This document shows positions 54,659 to 63,251 of a stretch of DNA of 64,000 nucleotides, one piece after another. Origin of the DNA: Desulfurococcaceae archaeon (lineage in GTDB: Archaea; Thermoproteota; Thermoprotei_A; Sulfolobales; Desulfurococcaceae); the NCBI GenBank assembly GCA_023269825.1, contig JAGDWI010000001.1:678492-742491 (forward strand), written 5' to 3'. The translations under genes and the position numbers were made by a program. Position 1 is the first letter of the stretch, and each line of letters opens with the position of its first letter. The notes beneath the pieces are model-generated. The model searched no databases. It saw only the letters and a list, made by a program, of their open reading frames with translations, and had not been told where the DNA came from.

Positions 54659-55608
54659 TTGCATCAAGGAAAAATATCATTGTTTTTTCAATCACTCCTT
54701 TCATTGTAATGTTTCTCATATACTCTTTGACTTATTTGACTAGCAAGAATTACCCAAGTTCCTCACAGGAGTACCGAGTGCTCAGAGCACTATATTCATC
54801 TATCGCGGGCGCTGTTCTAGCTATTACTGGTTGTATCCTTCAATCATCATTTAGAAACCCCCTAGTGGATCACCATATCCTGGGAATAGGTAGTGGAGCA
54901 TTATTCTTCACATATGTTACAGTATTGATCTATGGTTATAACCCCTCCATGGTAACACTTATAGCTGCGTTAGGAGGTTTAACATCGTTAGCACTAACTG
55001 TTCTAATAGCTGAGAAAATATCTGGATCAGATATCGCCTACGTATTAGCAGGCATCAGTGTTACGTCACTATTCTCTGGTTTAGCAACGTTCACTATGTA
55101 CTATGTTCAAGTTAAATACCCTTACGCCAGCGTGTTGATGACTGGTAGTTTCATATTGTCGCGTGAGGAACAATTACCTTACACATTGATACCGCTAGCA
55201 CTTGTTTCTATTGGATACCCATTGCTTTCAAAAAGGTTAAATACATTAATGCTTGGTGATGAAAACGCCACCCAGCTAGGTGTTAACCCTAGGTTGACGA
55301 GACTATTATCCGCTGTCATAGCTGGTTTATCATCCAGCATAATAGTATCTCTTTTCGGGTTAATTGGATTCATTGGTTTAATTTCTCCACATATCGCTAG
55401 GTTCCTAGTAAAAACAAGTGATAATAGGCTCGTAATCCCTGTTTCAGCATCCATAGGAATGACGTTACTCTACGCTACGGATCTATTTTCAAGAACAGTG
55501 ATGGCGCCTATGTGGGGCGAAGTTCCAGCTGGTTCAATTGTATCTCTGTTTGGTGCTCCATTCTTCATAGCACTATTGATCTCCAGGTTTATGGGTAGAA
55601 GAACATGA
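54655..55608 (+). CDS. FecCD/BtuC-type ABC permease, probable non-ATG start
   Basis: About 318 residues, nine to ten membrane helices. AGAVLAITGCILQSSFRNPLVDHHILGIGSGA and GLIGFIGLISPHIARFL are the FecCD hallmarks. The first ATG in frame (54709) would cut the first helix in half. Upstream the frame reads IASRKNIIVFSITPFIVMF from CTG 54655 or ATT 54658, with a TAA just before at 54649-54651 and no ATG, GTG or TTG between. AAAGGTG at 54641-54647 is correctly spaced for CTG/ATT, and the CTGA overlap with the previous stop is a normal coupling. It moves the chelate across the membrane. Confidence 0.85.
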   Translation: MIASRKNIIVFSITPFIVMFLIYSLTYLTSKNYPSSSQEYRVLRALYSSIAGAVLAITGCILQSSFRNPLVDHHILGIGSGALFFTYVTVLIYGYNPSMVTLIAALGGLTSLALTVLIAEKISGSDIAYVLAGISVTSLFSGLATFTMYYVQVKYPYASVLMTGSFILSREEQLPYTLIPLALVSIGYPLLSKRLNTLMLGDENATQLGVNPRLTRLLSAVIAGLSSSIIVSLFGLIGFIGLISPHIARFLVKTSDNRLVIPVSASIGMTLLYATDLFSRTVMAPMWGEVPAGSIVSLFGAPFFIALLISRFMGRRT

Positions 55609-56375
55609 TATCTATTAGATCGCTTCGAGTAGTATATAAGCCACAGGGTATAGAAGCACTTCGTGAAATAACACTTGAACTACCAGTCAACAATGTAACT
55701 TGTATAATAGGGCCCAATGCTTCGGGTAAAACAACGCTGTTGAAGGCTATAGCTGGAATGCTGAGTTACGAAGGAGCCATATACATTGACGGCAGAGAAG
55801 TACGGAGCAATATTAGGTACTTAAGGAAAATACTCTCATACGCAGGGAACATGGGATCATCTGTTGATTACCTAGGTGCAAGAGTCATAGACATATTATT
55901 GACATCTCGTTACCCTGTTGCAAAAGGGTTCTCTGATACCGAGGAAGACGTTGAAGAAGTCCACAGGGTTTCAAAGGCGCTGGGCATTGAACACCTACTA
56001 TACAGGAAAATAAGTGAGTTGAGTTCAGGTGAACTCCAAAAAGTAGTTCTCGCATCAGCTCTCGTTAAAAATCCACGTATACTCCTCCTGGATGAACCAG
56101 ATACTCACCTTGACGTTGCCGGGAAGTCTTGGCTTTCTAAATACCTTGAAGAACTCTCCAGATCACTAACTATTGTAATATCTACTCATGACGCAGTGTT
56201 CGCGTGTCATACATGTAACTACTTCGTTGTTTTATCATCTGGGAGAGTACTCTATAGTGGTTGGCGCGAAGAACTTATTCAGAACAAAGAATACGTGGAG
56301 AGAGCTTATGGAATATCGTTCATCAACGTTGAAGTCAACGGTAGACCAATCCTGGTACCTCTATATGAGAGCTAA
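55605..56375 (+). CDS. ABC importer ATPase (FecE/BtuD type)
   Basis: 256 residues. Walker A IIGPNASGKTTLL, signature ISELSSGELQKVVLASAL (LSSGE for LSGGQ), Walker B ILLLDEPDTHLD, switch His in VISTHDAVFA. It energises the permease encoded just before, with an ATGA overlap. A Cys/His cluster VFACHTCNYF after the switch is unusual and might sense metal, but this is only a guess. The gene ends 4 bases into a convergent regulator-like gene. Confidence 0.9.
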   Translation: MISIRSLRVVYKPQGIEALREITLELPVNNVTCIIGPNASGKTTLLKAIAGMLSYEGAIYIDGREVRSNIRYLRKILSYAGNMGSSVDYLGARVIDILLTSRYPVAKGFSDTEEDVEEVHRVSKALGIEHLLYRKISELSSGELQKVVLASALVKNPRILLLDEPDTHLDVAGKSWLSKYLEELSRSLTIVISTHDAVFACHTCNYFVVLSSGRVLYSGWREELIQNKEYVERAYGISFINVEVNGRPILVPLYES

Positions 56376-56944
56376 GTATGAGTTAAACCGCAGAGATCTA
56401 TGAGTGATGAAATGAATATCGCGTCATCAATGCATTCACTATAATTCCTCCAGCATACTAGTGCCCCCGTTAAACCTGAGACCAAGGAATTTAGTTTAGC
56501 GTACTGCTCCGCTATTTCTTCAGGTAATCCAGGTATGTTTAGAACTCCCTCCTTAACGACTCCGAGAACCTCCACTTTCTCGGGGTTACCGGAATATATC
56601 ACTATGTAATCTCTTAAACTAATTATCTTCTGCTGAATAATAGAAAGCAGGTTATCAGCTAGGTTGAGGTATAGAGCGGGTTTACAGGTAAACCCCATAT
56701 CATTTAATAATCTACGCTCTATCCCCCGTAAAACTCTCTGCATGAGAAGAGAGATTTCTTTTTCTCGCTTTAAGTAATCCACAATGTTCCTAGCTTGTCT
56801 CTCCGTGAAACCCAGTTTTTTAGCTATTGATACTCTACCATAATTCTCTAGAAGCAGTAATTTTACAGCGATTACTTCAAGTGGTTTCAATCCATGTTTA
56901 CGAGTAATTCGAGCTAATTCAAGTAATTCACTACAACTTATCAA
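56372..56944 (-). CDS. Helix-turn-helix protein, possible transcription regulator
   Basis: 190 residues. The N-terminal third has an HTH: LKPLEVIAVKLLLLENYGRVSIAKKLGFTERQARNIVDYLKRE. The rest is a mixed alpha/beta domain (YIVIYSGNPEKVEVLGVVKEG) that could bind a ligand. The start is TTG 56944. It converges with the ABC importer and diverges from the membrane-protein operon, so it may control either. The family is not recognised. Confidence 0.65.
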   Translation of the reverse strand: MISCSELLELARITRKHGLKPLEVIAVKLLLLENYGRVSIAKKLGFTERQARNIVDYLKREKEISLLMQRVLRGIERRLLNDMGFTCKPALYLNLADNLLSIIQQKIISLRDYIVIYSGNPEKVEVLGVVKEGVLNIPGLPEEIAEQYAKLNSLVSGLTGALVCWRNYSECIDDAIFISSLIDLCGLTHT

Positions 56945-57067
56945 TTACACCACGATGCTTACTTTAATGTTGTTCCAGTTAATTAAATAACTTCGTTATC
57001 CGTATTGATTTATTGATTAGTGCTTATATATTTTAAAAAGATAGTTTGTTATAGAGGTGTCGTTTGA

Positions 57068-57352
57068 TTGTTCAATAAACCTGTTGATAAATATGCTGGT
57101 TTAACTCTCGTCGTAGTAGGTGCTGCACTCGTAGTTGTAGCTGCTTCAATAGCGTTTTCATCATTCTATGGTTACTCAGTGCAAATACCACGGGGGCAGA
57201 GTATAGAAGACACTATTACTTCACTCGTAAACGTCCTCGTGGAACTAGCTATTAAATTGGGTTTCCTCGGAGTAGTAGTATGGGCTGGATCAATTCTATT
57301 GAAGTACGGAGTTCAATCAATAAAATCTCAACCTATACCTAAGCAATCCTAA
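57068..57352 (+). CDS. Small two-helix membrane protein
   Basis: 94 residues with two hydrophobic segments (LTLVVVGAALVVVAASIAF and LAIKLGFLGVVVWAGSILL) around a short outer loop. The start TTG 57068 has AGGTG upstream, and a TATA box (GCTTATATATTTT, about 57022-57034) precedes it. First of three small membrane-protein genes spaced by 13 bases or less. Function unknown. Confidence 0.65.
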   Translation: MFNKPVDKYAGLTLVVVGAALVVVAASIAFSSFYGYSVQIPRGQSIEDTITSLVNVLVELAIKLGFLGVVVWAGSILLKYGVQSIKSQPIPKQS

Positions 57353-57365
57353 ATGGGTAAAAAGC

Positions 57366-57728
57366 TTGTTCACGCCGCTTAAATACTCACTAGTTTTATC
57401 TGTTTTAACATTGCTGCTCCTTATAGCTTCTCCATTGATTATTTTCACGTATGAGTTCCTTCAGAACCCGGATTGTTTGAAAGTAGACGTGAAAAGCGTA
57501 GAGTATGTTAATAATGAGACGATTAAAGCTCAAGTCAATGTGTTCTACTGTTCAATTATACCATTGAAGGACTTTAAATTAGTGATAGGTGAAGATGAAA
57601 TCATATTTGAAGAAATCTCACGGGGAAATACTACTAAAACCATTACTCTCAAAGTCTACGACAACGAAGTGAAAGGCATCGAGTTTAAAGTAGCTGGAAT
57701 ATATGGATTCAAGCTACATTATAGGTGA
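57366..57728 (+). CDS. Small membrane-anchored protein with an outer beta domain
   Basis: 120 residues. One N-terminal helix (YSLVLSVLTLLLLIASPLIIF), then about 85 residues of strand pattern (CLKVDVKSVEYVNNETIKAQVNVFYC) with two Cys that could form a disulfide bridge outside the cell. Ends FKLHYR. The start is TTG 57366. It is the second gene of the three-gene set. No family recognised. Confidence 0.65.
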   Translation: MFTPLKYSLVLSVLTLLLLIASPLIIFTYEFLQNPDCLKVDVKSVEYVNNETIKAQVNVFYCSIIPLKDFKLVIGEDEIIFEEISRGNTTKTITLKVYDNEVKGIEFKVAGIYGFKLHYR

Positions 57729-57735
57729 AATCGCG

Positions 57736-58152
57736 TTGATTACACGCATATTAAAGAACATTATCTCTGGAATCATTAATGGCGTATTATTCTATCTCAT
57801 ATTTATTGTGATTTTACCGCTTATAGTGTTCCGGTTAACAAACATGTCGATTACGCCCGTTAATCCCTTAGTAGCAGTTTATATTCTAGGCTTCTTCCTT
57901 GCACTAGGTGTTATTTCATCAAGTGTTAAACCATTCATTGGAATAGTTTTCGATGTTATTTTGTCGCTGATTGGATTACTCTTCACACTGAGTATAGTGA
58001 GTTCCGGTGAATATGGAACAGTTATCAATTTATATGGTTACAGTGTTGAAGTCGTGTTTGATTTTAAACCACTACTCCTAGTAATCATTGGTTTCGGAAT
58101 ACTATTCGTGATCTTGAATATGTTTAGTAGAATAGTGAAACCGGAGGATTAA
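57736..58152 (+). CDS. Small polytopic membrane protein
   Basis: About 138 residues with four hydrophobic helices, ending in a charged tail RIVKPED. TTG 57736 is chosen because GGTG (57724-57727) lies 8 bases before it and overlaps the stop of the preceding gene; the longer frame from 57703 lacks such a site. Third gene of the set. Function unknown. Confidence 0.62.
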   Translation: MITRILKNIISGIINGVLFYLIFIVILPLIVFRLTNMSITPVNPLVAVYILGFFLALGVISSSVKPFIGIVFDVILSLIGLLFTLSIVSSGEYGTVINLYGYSVEVVFDFKPLLLVIIGFGILFVILNMFSRIVKPED

Positions 58153-58194
58153 TTGTGAACTAATACTCATATGTGTGAAAATGAGCAAAGAACA

Positions 58195-58596
58195 CTATAA
58201 ATCAGTGCATATAGTAACTGGTTTAACGAGCATAATGCCCCTTAGTAGTCTAAGCTTCGAGATGAGGTCTTTTATCCTCGAACCATGACCCTTAACGGCT
58301 ATTGAGAGTAAGCATTTCTCTTTGTCAACGTGCATGTGGCTTGAAGACATTATTACGTCTAGGTAATCATGCTGTATGTCCGTTAACTCTGCATCGATTT
58401 CACCTATTTCGTGATTGTATAATACATTCACGAATCCAGCGGCTTCACAATTGAGCTCTGTTTCCTCCGAGATGTATAGTCTTAATGCTTCTTGAATAAT
58501 TTGGCTAATACTTCTAGTTCTCTTTTCTTGAATCATCTTCTCTAGTGATGCTTCAATATCGCTCGGTATATATACTCCGACTTTGCGTGGTTTCAT
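58195..58596 (-). CDS. nikR: NikR family nickel-responsive regulator
   Basis: 133 residues. An N-terminal ribbon-helix-helix (KVGVYIPSDIEASLEKMIQEKRTRSISQIIQEALRLYI) binds DNA, and an ACT-like domain follows. The nickel ligands are visible as H-x-n-HxH-x5-C in DIQHDYLDVIMSSSHMHVDKEKCLLSIAVKG. It represses metal-uptake genes when nickel is plentiful. GGTGAT precedes the ATG by 6 bases, and a TATA-like box lies near 58637-58645. The metal-chelate ABC importer 2 kb away is a possible target. Confidence 0.88.
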   Translation of the reverse strand: MKPRKVGVYIPSDIEASLEKMIQEKRTRSISQIIQEALRLYISEETELNCEAAGFVNVLYNHEIGEIDAELTDIQHDYLDVIMSSSHMHVDKEKCLLSIAVKGHGSRIKDLISKLRLLRGIMLVKPVTICTDL

Positions 58597-59022
58597 TTAT
58601 CTATCACCAGATCACGATACTTCAAGTACCCTAATATTTTACACTCGTTATCCATAAGCGATTCTAAGTAGGGATGATTAGATCACCTTGGAGTCGTTAA
58701 GCATGGTTTCAGGCGAATCATATCTTAGAGTATTAGGTAGAGTTTCAACAGAGTATTGCTTCTTAGACAAAATGAAACTTACATGATCAATAACTCGAAT
58801 AGCATTGAAAACGCTATGACATGAAACTATCGAAGGAATCAACTGTAGGAGTGGCTACTCCATAGACACATAGAAGTTGGTATCCTTGAAAAATATTACT
58901 TAAATACAAGCAAAGGATTGTGCAGAGTTTTAACGGTACCTGGAAATCAATAAAAAGTTTTTGAACCGCGGTAATAGAGGACGATGAGAACTCACTCTAG
59001 GACCACGATTAAGCGGATTACG
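58597..59022 (+). other. Long intergenic stretch without a recognised gene
   Basis: About 430 bases between nikR and argF. I see only short frames (25 codons or fewer), no tRNA and no complete C/D box RNA. The left end holds the nikR promoter. It might contain a decayed gene or an unrecognised RNA. Confidence 0.45.
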
Positions 59023-59035
59023 ACTTATTTAAATC
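59023..59035 (+). promoter_or_regulatory. TATA box of argF
   Basis: ACTTATTTAAATC is a strong archaeal TATA element about 35-45 bases before ATG 59068, with GGTGA as ribosome-binding site in between. Confidence 0.5.
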
Positions 59036-59067
59036 GCTACAGGTATAAGTATTTACGGTGAAAACCC

Positions 59068-60003
59068 ATGGTTACGAGCCTGAAGGGGAGACACTGCCTT
59101 ACTTTAACGGAGTTCACGCGTGAAGAACTAAACTTCATTATTGAAACATCTTTTCAACTAAAACAAAGATATCTCGCTGGAGAACGAGTTATACCTATAC
59201 TTATAGGAAGGCACTTAGCGATGATATTTGAAAAACCAAGCACTAGGACACGTATTAGCTTTGAAACAGCTATGAGGGAGCTCGGTGGAAACGCAATATA
59301 CCTGAGTTCACAGGAACTACAATTAGCGAGAGGTGAAACAATAGAGGACACTGCTAGAGTTATATCAAGGTATGTTGACGGAGTAATGGCACGGGTTTTC
59401 GAACACTGGAAAATCGAGAAACTAGCAATGTATAGCCGCGTCCCAGTAATAAATGGTTTAAGCGACCTCCATCACCCATGCCAAGCGTTGAGCGACGCCA
59501 TGACTATTATGGAGAAGAAAGGTAGGAACATTGAAAAATTGAAAATAGTGTTCGTAGGTGATGGAGGAGACAATGTGTTGCATAGTTTAATGTTAGCTGT
59601 GGGAATACTAGGAGGAAAGTTGACGATATCGTCGCCTCCAGGCTATGATCCACACCCCAGTGTAATAAAGTTATTCAACGAGTACGCAACTGGAAATTAT
59701 GAGATTGAAAGAGATCCATATAAAGCAGTGGAGAAAGCCGACGTCGTATATACAGATGTATGGGTCAGTATGGGTCAGGAAAAAGAGCGTGAAAGAAGAA
59801 TACGTGACCTCGAACCATACAGGGTCACAGTAGACTTAATGAAGAACGCTAAACCAGATGCTATATTCATGCACTGTCTACCAGCCAAGAGAGGGGAGGA
59901 GGTAGTAGATGAAGTAATAGATGGTAAATGGAGCGTGGTGTGGGATCAAGCCGAGAATAGAAAACATGCTCAAAAAGCGCTTTTAGCACTTATTATCCCG
60001 TAA
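59068..60003 (+). CDS. argF: Ornithine carbamoyltransferase
   Basis: 311 residues. Carbamoyl-phosphate loop FEKPSTRTRISFETAMRELGG (STRTR at 58-62), HHPCQALSDAMTI, the ornithine-binding region VYTDVWVSMGQEKE, and MHCLPAKRGEEV are all intact. It makes citrulline from ornithine and carbamoyl phosphate, or runs in reverse in arginine degradation. No other arginine-pathway gene is near. Confidence 0.95.
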   Translation: MVTSLKGRHCLTLTEFTREELNFIIETSFQLKQRYLAGERVIPILIGRHLAMIFEKPSTRTRISFETAMRELGGNAIYLSSQELQLARGETIEDTARVISRYVDGVMARVFEHWKIEKLAMYSRVPVINGLSDLHHPCQALSDAMTIMEKKGRNIEKLKIVFVGDGGDNVLHSLMLAVGILGGKLTISSPPGYDPHPSVIKLFNEYATGNYEIERDPYKAVEKADVVYTDVWVSMGQEKERERRIRDLEPYRVTVDLMKNAKPDAIFMHCLPAKRGEEVVDEVIDGKWSVVWDQAENRKHAQKALLALIIP

Positions 60004-60089
60004 AAACCTCATAGCGTTCAATCCAATGCGATTTATTTACCCCTTGTTTCTTTATTCAACAACTAGGTCTCATTAATGGTGTACAATGA

Positions 60090-62570
60090 ATGAACATTAA
60101 TTCGTCGTTTAGATCCGTGGATGAAGAATTGCGGAAAACAGTTGGATTAATTACATCGAAACCTATACTATTAAAGATCGCTGTTGCAGTGCTCCTAGCA
60201 CTAGCTGTTTTTATAGCTGTTTCAATTAGAGTAGCCCCATTCAGTATAAATAAGTACGAGTTCTTCGAGTTTGATAGTTTCATTGAGTTCTGGCAAGCGG
60301 AATACGTTTATAAAAACGGGCCTTTATCATGGTATACTTTAACGCGCGATAACCCTGATACTCACATTTTCTGGTACCCTTGGGGAAGAGACTTCGTGTA
60401 CACGAGTTACCCTTTTCTACCTTTATGGATTGGGACAACGTACCATTTAGTTAAAAATCTCGGTTTAAGTTTAGCAGAGTGGGCTGCAATACAACCCGTT
60501 ATATTTGCGGCCGTTGCAACAATCGTAGCTTACTTTGCAGCGAAAGAAGTATTTGGAAGCCGAGTAGCTGGATTAACAGCATCCTACTTATTCGCCGCAT
60601 TGCCTTCAGCAATCGAGAGATCAGTTATAGGATATGTTGAAAAAGAAGGCGTTGCAGCTACATTCGTGTTTCTATTCATTTATTTCTACGCTAAAAGCCT
60701 CAAGAACATTGCAGCCAAGAAACCCGGTTGGTTAAAATACATTATTTTATCAGCATTATTCCTCGCTCTCATAGGGTGGTTATGGGGTGGATACATCTTT
60801 ATAATGGGGACGATTGTATTGTTCTCAATACTATCTCCAATCGTACTGGGGAAGAATCTTTCAAAGAACATGGTGTTAGCTAACATACTTCTCCTCGCGC
60901 TCTCAATGGTCTTCGAAATCCCCTCAACCACTAGTGTATCAACGCTTGGAATATACCCGTTTTCACTCCGCGGAATTGGATGGTATCTTCTTGCCGCTAC
61001 GTTCATACCTTTAGCATACTATTACGTGGCATTCGAGTATAGAAAACTTGGTTTGAGAAAACCACTACTAACGCCGAGTAGATACTTCATATTACTAATC
61101 ATCCTGGTAATCGGGGGCGTAATTTCGAGCACTATGGGTATAATACCTCTTGGAGGTAGGTGGGCATGGGCTCTTGGATTAAAATTCGGTCAAATAGATC
61201 CACTAACTGAAAGCGTTGCGGAACACCAATCACCGCTATCCTCCACGTACACTGCTATTAGAATGCTGCGATCCTGGGGAGTGTTCTTTGAACCCTTGAT
61301 ATTTGCGTCTCCATTATTCCTAAGTATTATAGGTGCACTATATCTGATTTATAAAGGCCACCCTGAGAAAGTGTACGTGGCGCTAGCTTTTGCACTCGCG
61401 TTCTACTCTTACCTTAATGCTGTATATATGATTGGTATAGCATCATACTTTGGAGTCATCGTAGCTGCAGTAATGGCATCCGTGATATTAAACTATGCTT
61501 TCCCATATGTTTACGCTGAATCAAAAGCAGTGGAGAAGAAAAAGCAACCTAGGACGAGAACAAGACGCGTAAGTACTACTACGAGAATAGTGACATTGCT
61601 GCTATTTATCGCAGTGGTAATTAACACTGCTTACACAGGTTACACGGAGTACCAATCATACTCAAATATTGTGTACACTTTGAGAGCTGGTGTTTCAGAT
61701 TTATCACTACGCTCTGATAGCTGGTACAAAGCTATTGAGGCTATACAATCTACTCCAGAGGACTCTGTTATCATAGCTTGGTGGGATTACGGTTATGGAA
61801 TAAGCGTCGCAGGTCATAGAGCCTCAGTTGCAGATGGTTCAACATTTAATATTACTCAAATAGGGTTAATTGGTTTAATCCTCCTCTCGAATTCAACAGA
61901 GCAAGCTGCTAATTTAGCTAAATTATTCAATGTTAAAGCAAATAAAACTTACTTAATGGTGATTGAAGGAGTGTTTGTATCAGAGCAAAACGACACAGTT
62001 GTAATATGGCCCTTAGTGCTTGGAAGAGGTATGCCGGGTTTAGTTGATTGGCCTAAGAGCATTTGGATGATTAGAATAGGTAACTACGTTGCAGATAATT
62101 TACGTAAAAGGGGATTAAACATAGATTACATTAACACCGATAATTTCCTATACATCTATAATACCGGAGGAGGTGGAATAATTAGTCCTCGTTTAGATAA
62201 GCCTGATGAAATACCGTTAATATATCGGCTTGTCATAGATTCCTCACTATACTGGGCTGAAAGCAAAGGTAAGTCGGGGCAATTCTACTGGTATACTGGT
62301 AGCGTGCAAGCATTAGACTATAATACAATACAGAATATACGTGAACAACTCAAAATAAACATATCGAAGCAAATACAGCCAACAGATGTTGTCAGTGTGT
62401 CTGAGAGACCGTTGAAAAACGATAACATTCTTAAACCATACGCTGTTATAATGGAACCATTCAAAGACCCTCACACAGGTGAAACCGTTACCGCGACAAT
62501 CATGAATTATAGTGGAGTATTATATAGTTTAATAACCATATATGAATTCACATACATACCTGGGAATTAA
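60090..62570 (+). CDS. aglB: Oligosaccharyltransferase AglB (STT3)
   Basis: 826 residues, about 13 membrane helices, then an outer domain of about 300 residues. The N-terminal EFDSFIEFWQAEYVYKNGP stands where the first acidic catalytic motif lies. The outer-domain motif WWDYG is at about residue 564 (IIAWWDYGYGISVAGHRASVADG). It moves the finished glycan from a dolichol carrier to Asn in N-x-S/T sites of secreted proteins. Many exported proteins in this window carry such sites. The only usable ATG nearby is 60090. Confidence 0.94.
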   Translation: MNINSSFRSVDEELRKTVGLITSKPILLKIAVAVLLALAVFIAVSIRVAPFSINKYEFFEFDSFIEFWQAEYVYKNGPLSWYTLTRDNPDTHIFWYPWGRDFVYTSYPFLPLWIGTTYHLVKNLGLSLAEWAAIQPVIFAAVATIVAYFAAKEVFGSRVAGLTASYLFAALPSAIERSVIGYVEKEGVAATFVFLFIYFYAKSLKNIAAKKPGWLKYIILSALFLALIGWLWGGYIFIMGTIVLFSILSPIVLGKNLSKNMVLANILLLALSMVFEIPSTTSVSTLGIYPFSLRGIGWYLLAATFIPLAYYYVAFEYRKLGLRKPLLTPSRYFILLIILVIGGVISSTMGIIPLGGRWAWALGLKFGQIDPLTESVAEHQSPLSSTYTAIRMLRSWGVFFEPLIFASPLFLSIIGALYLIYKGHPEKVYVALAFALAFYSYLNAVYMIGIASYFGVIVAAVMASVILNYAFPYVYAESKAVEKKKQPRTRTRRVSTTTRIVTLLLFIAVVINTAYTGYTEYQSYSNIVYTLRAGVSDLSLRSDSWYKAIEAIQSTPEDSVIIAWWDYGYGISVAGHRASVADGSTFNITQIGLIGLILLSNSTEQAANLAKLFNVKANKTYLMVIEGVFVSEQNDTVVIWPLVLGRGMPGLVDWPKSIWMIRIGNYVADNLRKRGLNIDYINTDNFLYIYNTGGGGIISPRLDKPDEIPLIYRLVIDSSLYWAESKGKSGQFYWYTGSVQALDYNTIQNIREQLKINISKQIQPTDVVSVSERPLKNDNILKPYAVIMEPFKDPHTGETVTATIMNYSGVLYSLITIYEFTYIPGN

Positions 62571-62575
62571 AAGTG

Positions 62576-62585
62576 TTTTTTTTTT
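62576..62585 (+). terminator. Poly-T terminator after aglB
   Basis: A run of ten T starts 5 bases after the aglB stop codon. Archaeal RNA polymerase commonly ends at such runs without a hairpin. Confidence 0.6.
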
Positions 62586-62726
62586 AGTGCATCTCATCAA
62601 CTACAGTTAATTTGTTTTTGAATCCTCCAGGTTTAATCCGAGATCGATTTTAGGGAGAGACCATTATTATGTTAAGAGTCATAGTTTATAAACAAACGAC
62701 CTCGGTATTACCTTAAGGGGTTACAC

Positions 62727-63251
62727 TTGTTTAAGCGAAAAAAAGACCCTTTGAGAAAAGGATTCGAGTTATTACGAGATGTCAGAATCCTAAAGGACAG
62801 AGTTAGTAAAATTCAGAGCAGAATCGATGAAAGAGCCGAGGAACTAAGTAAAAAACTAGTAGATTTACAAATGAAGGGCGAGAAATACCTAGCTGCACGT
62901 TACGCTGAGGAAATAGCTAGGTTGAAGGATCTCTCGCAAAGGTTTTCTTTAATCATGTTTATACTAGATAAAGTAGATTTAGCAATCCAACACTCAATCA
63001 TGAGAAACGAATTCCAGGTTCTTGCAGAAGAGTTGAAAGACCTTGTAAAAGAAGTTGTTAAATTACCTGAGGCCCGTATTCCAGATGTAAGCGTACTATT
63101 CGCAGACTTAGAGGCTAGCGTAAGGGAGTTATCTGAGGTCTCTATGAGCGAGTACTCTTTATCATATAATCCCCCAAGCAATAGCGAGGTTAAAGCGATC
63201 TTAGAGGAAGCCAAAGAAGTACTGAGAAAGAAACTGGAACCTGCTTCTTAG
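62727..63251 (+). CDS. ESCRT-III/Snf7-like protein (CdvB family)
   Basis: 174 residues starting FKRKKDPLRKGFELLRDVRILKDRVSKIQSRIDERAEELSKKLVDLQMKG. It is a basic, wholly helical, coiled-coil-prone chain followed by an acidic C-terminal helix (EVKAILEEAKEVLRKKLE), the layout of Snf7 proteins. In crenarchaea such proteins form rings that cut the membrane at cell division or vesicle release. CdvA and CdvC (Vps4) are not adjacent, and a MIT-binding or winged-helix tail is missing, so it is a CdvB1/B2-like paralogue. The start is TTG 62727 behind AAGGGG. Confidence 0.8.
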   Translation: MFKRKKDPLRKGFELLRDVRILKDRVSKIQSRIDERAEELSKKLVDLQMKGEKYLAARYAEEIARLKDLSQRFSLIMFILDKVDLAIQHSIMRNEFQVLAEELKDLVKEVVKLPEARIPDVSVLFADLEASVRELSEVSMSEYSLSYNPPSNSEVKAILEEAKEVLRKKLEPAS

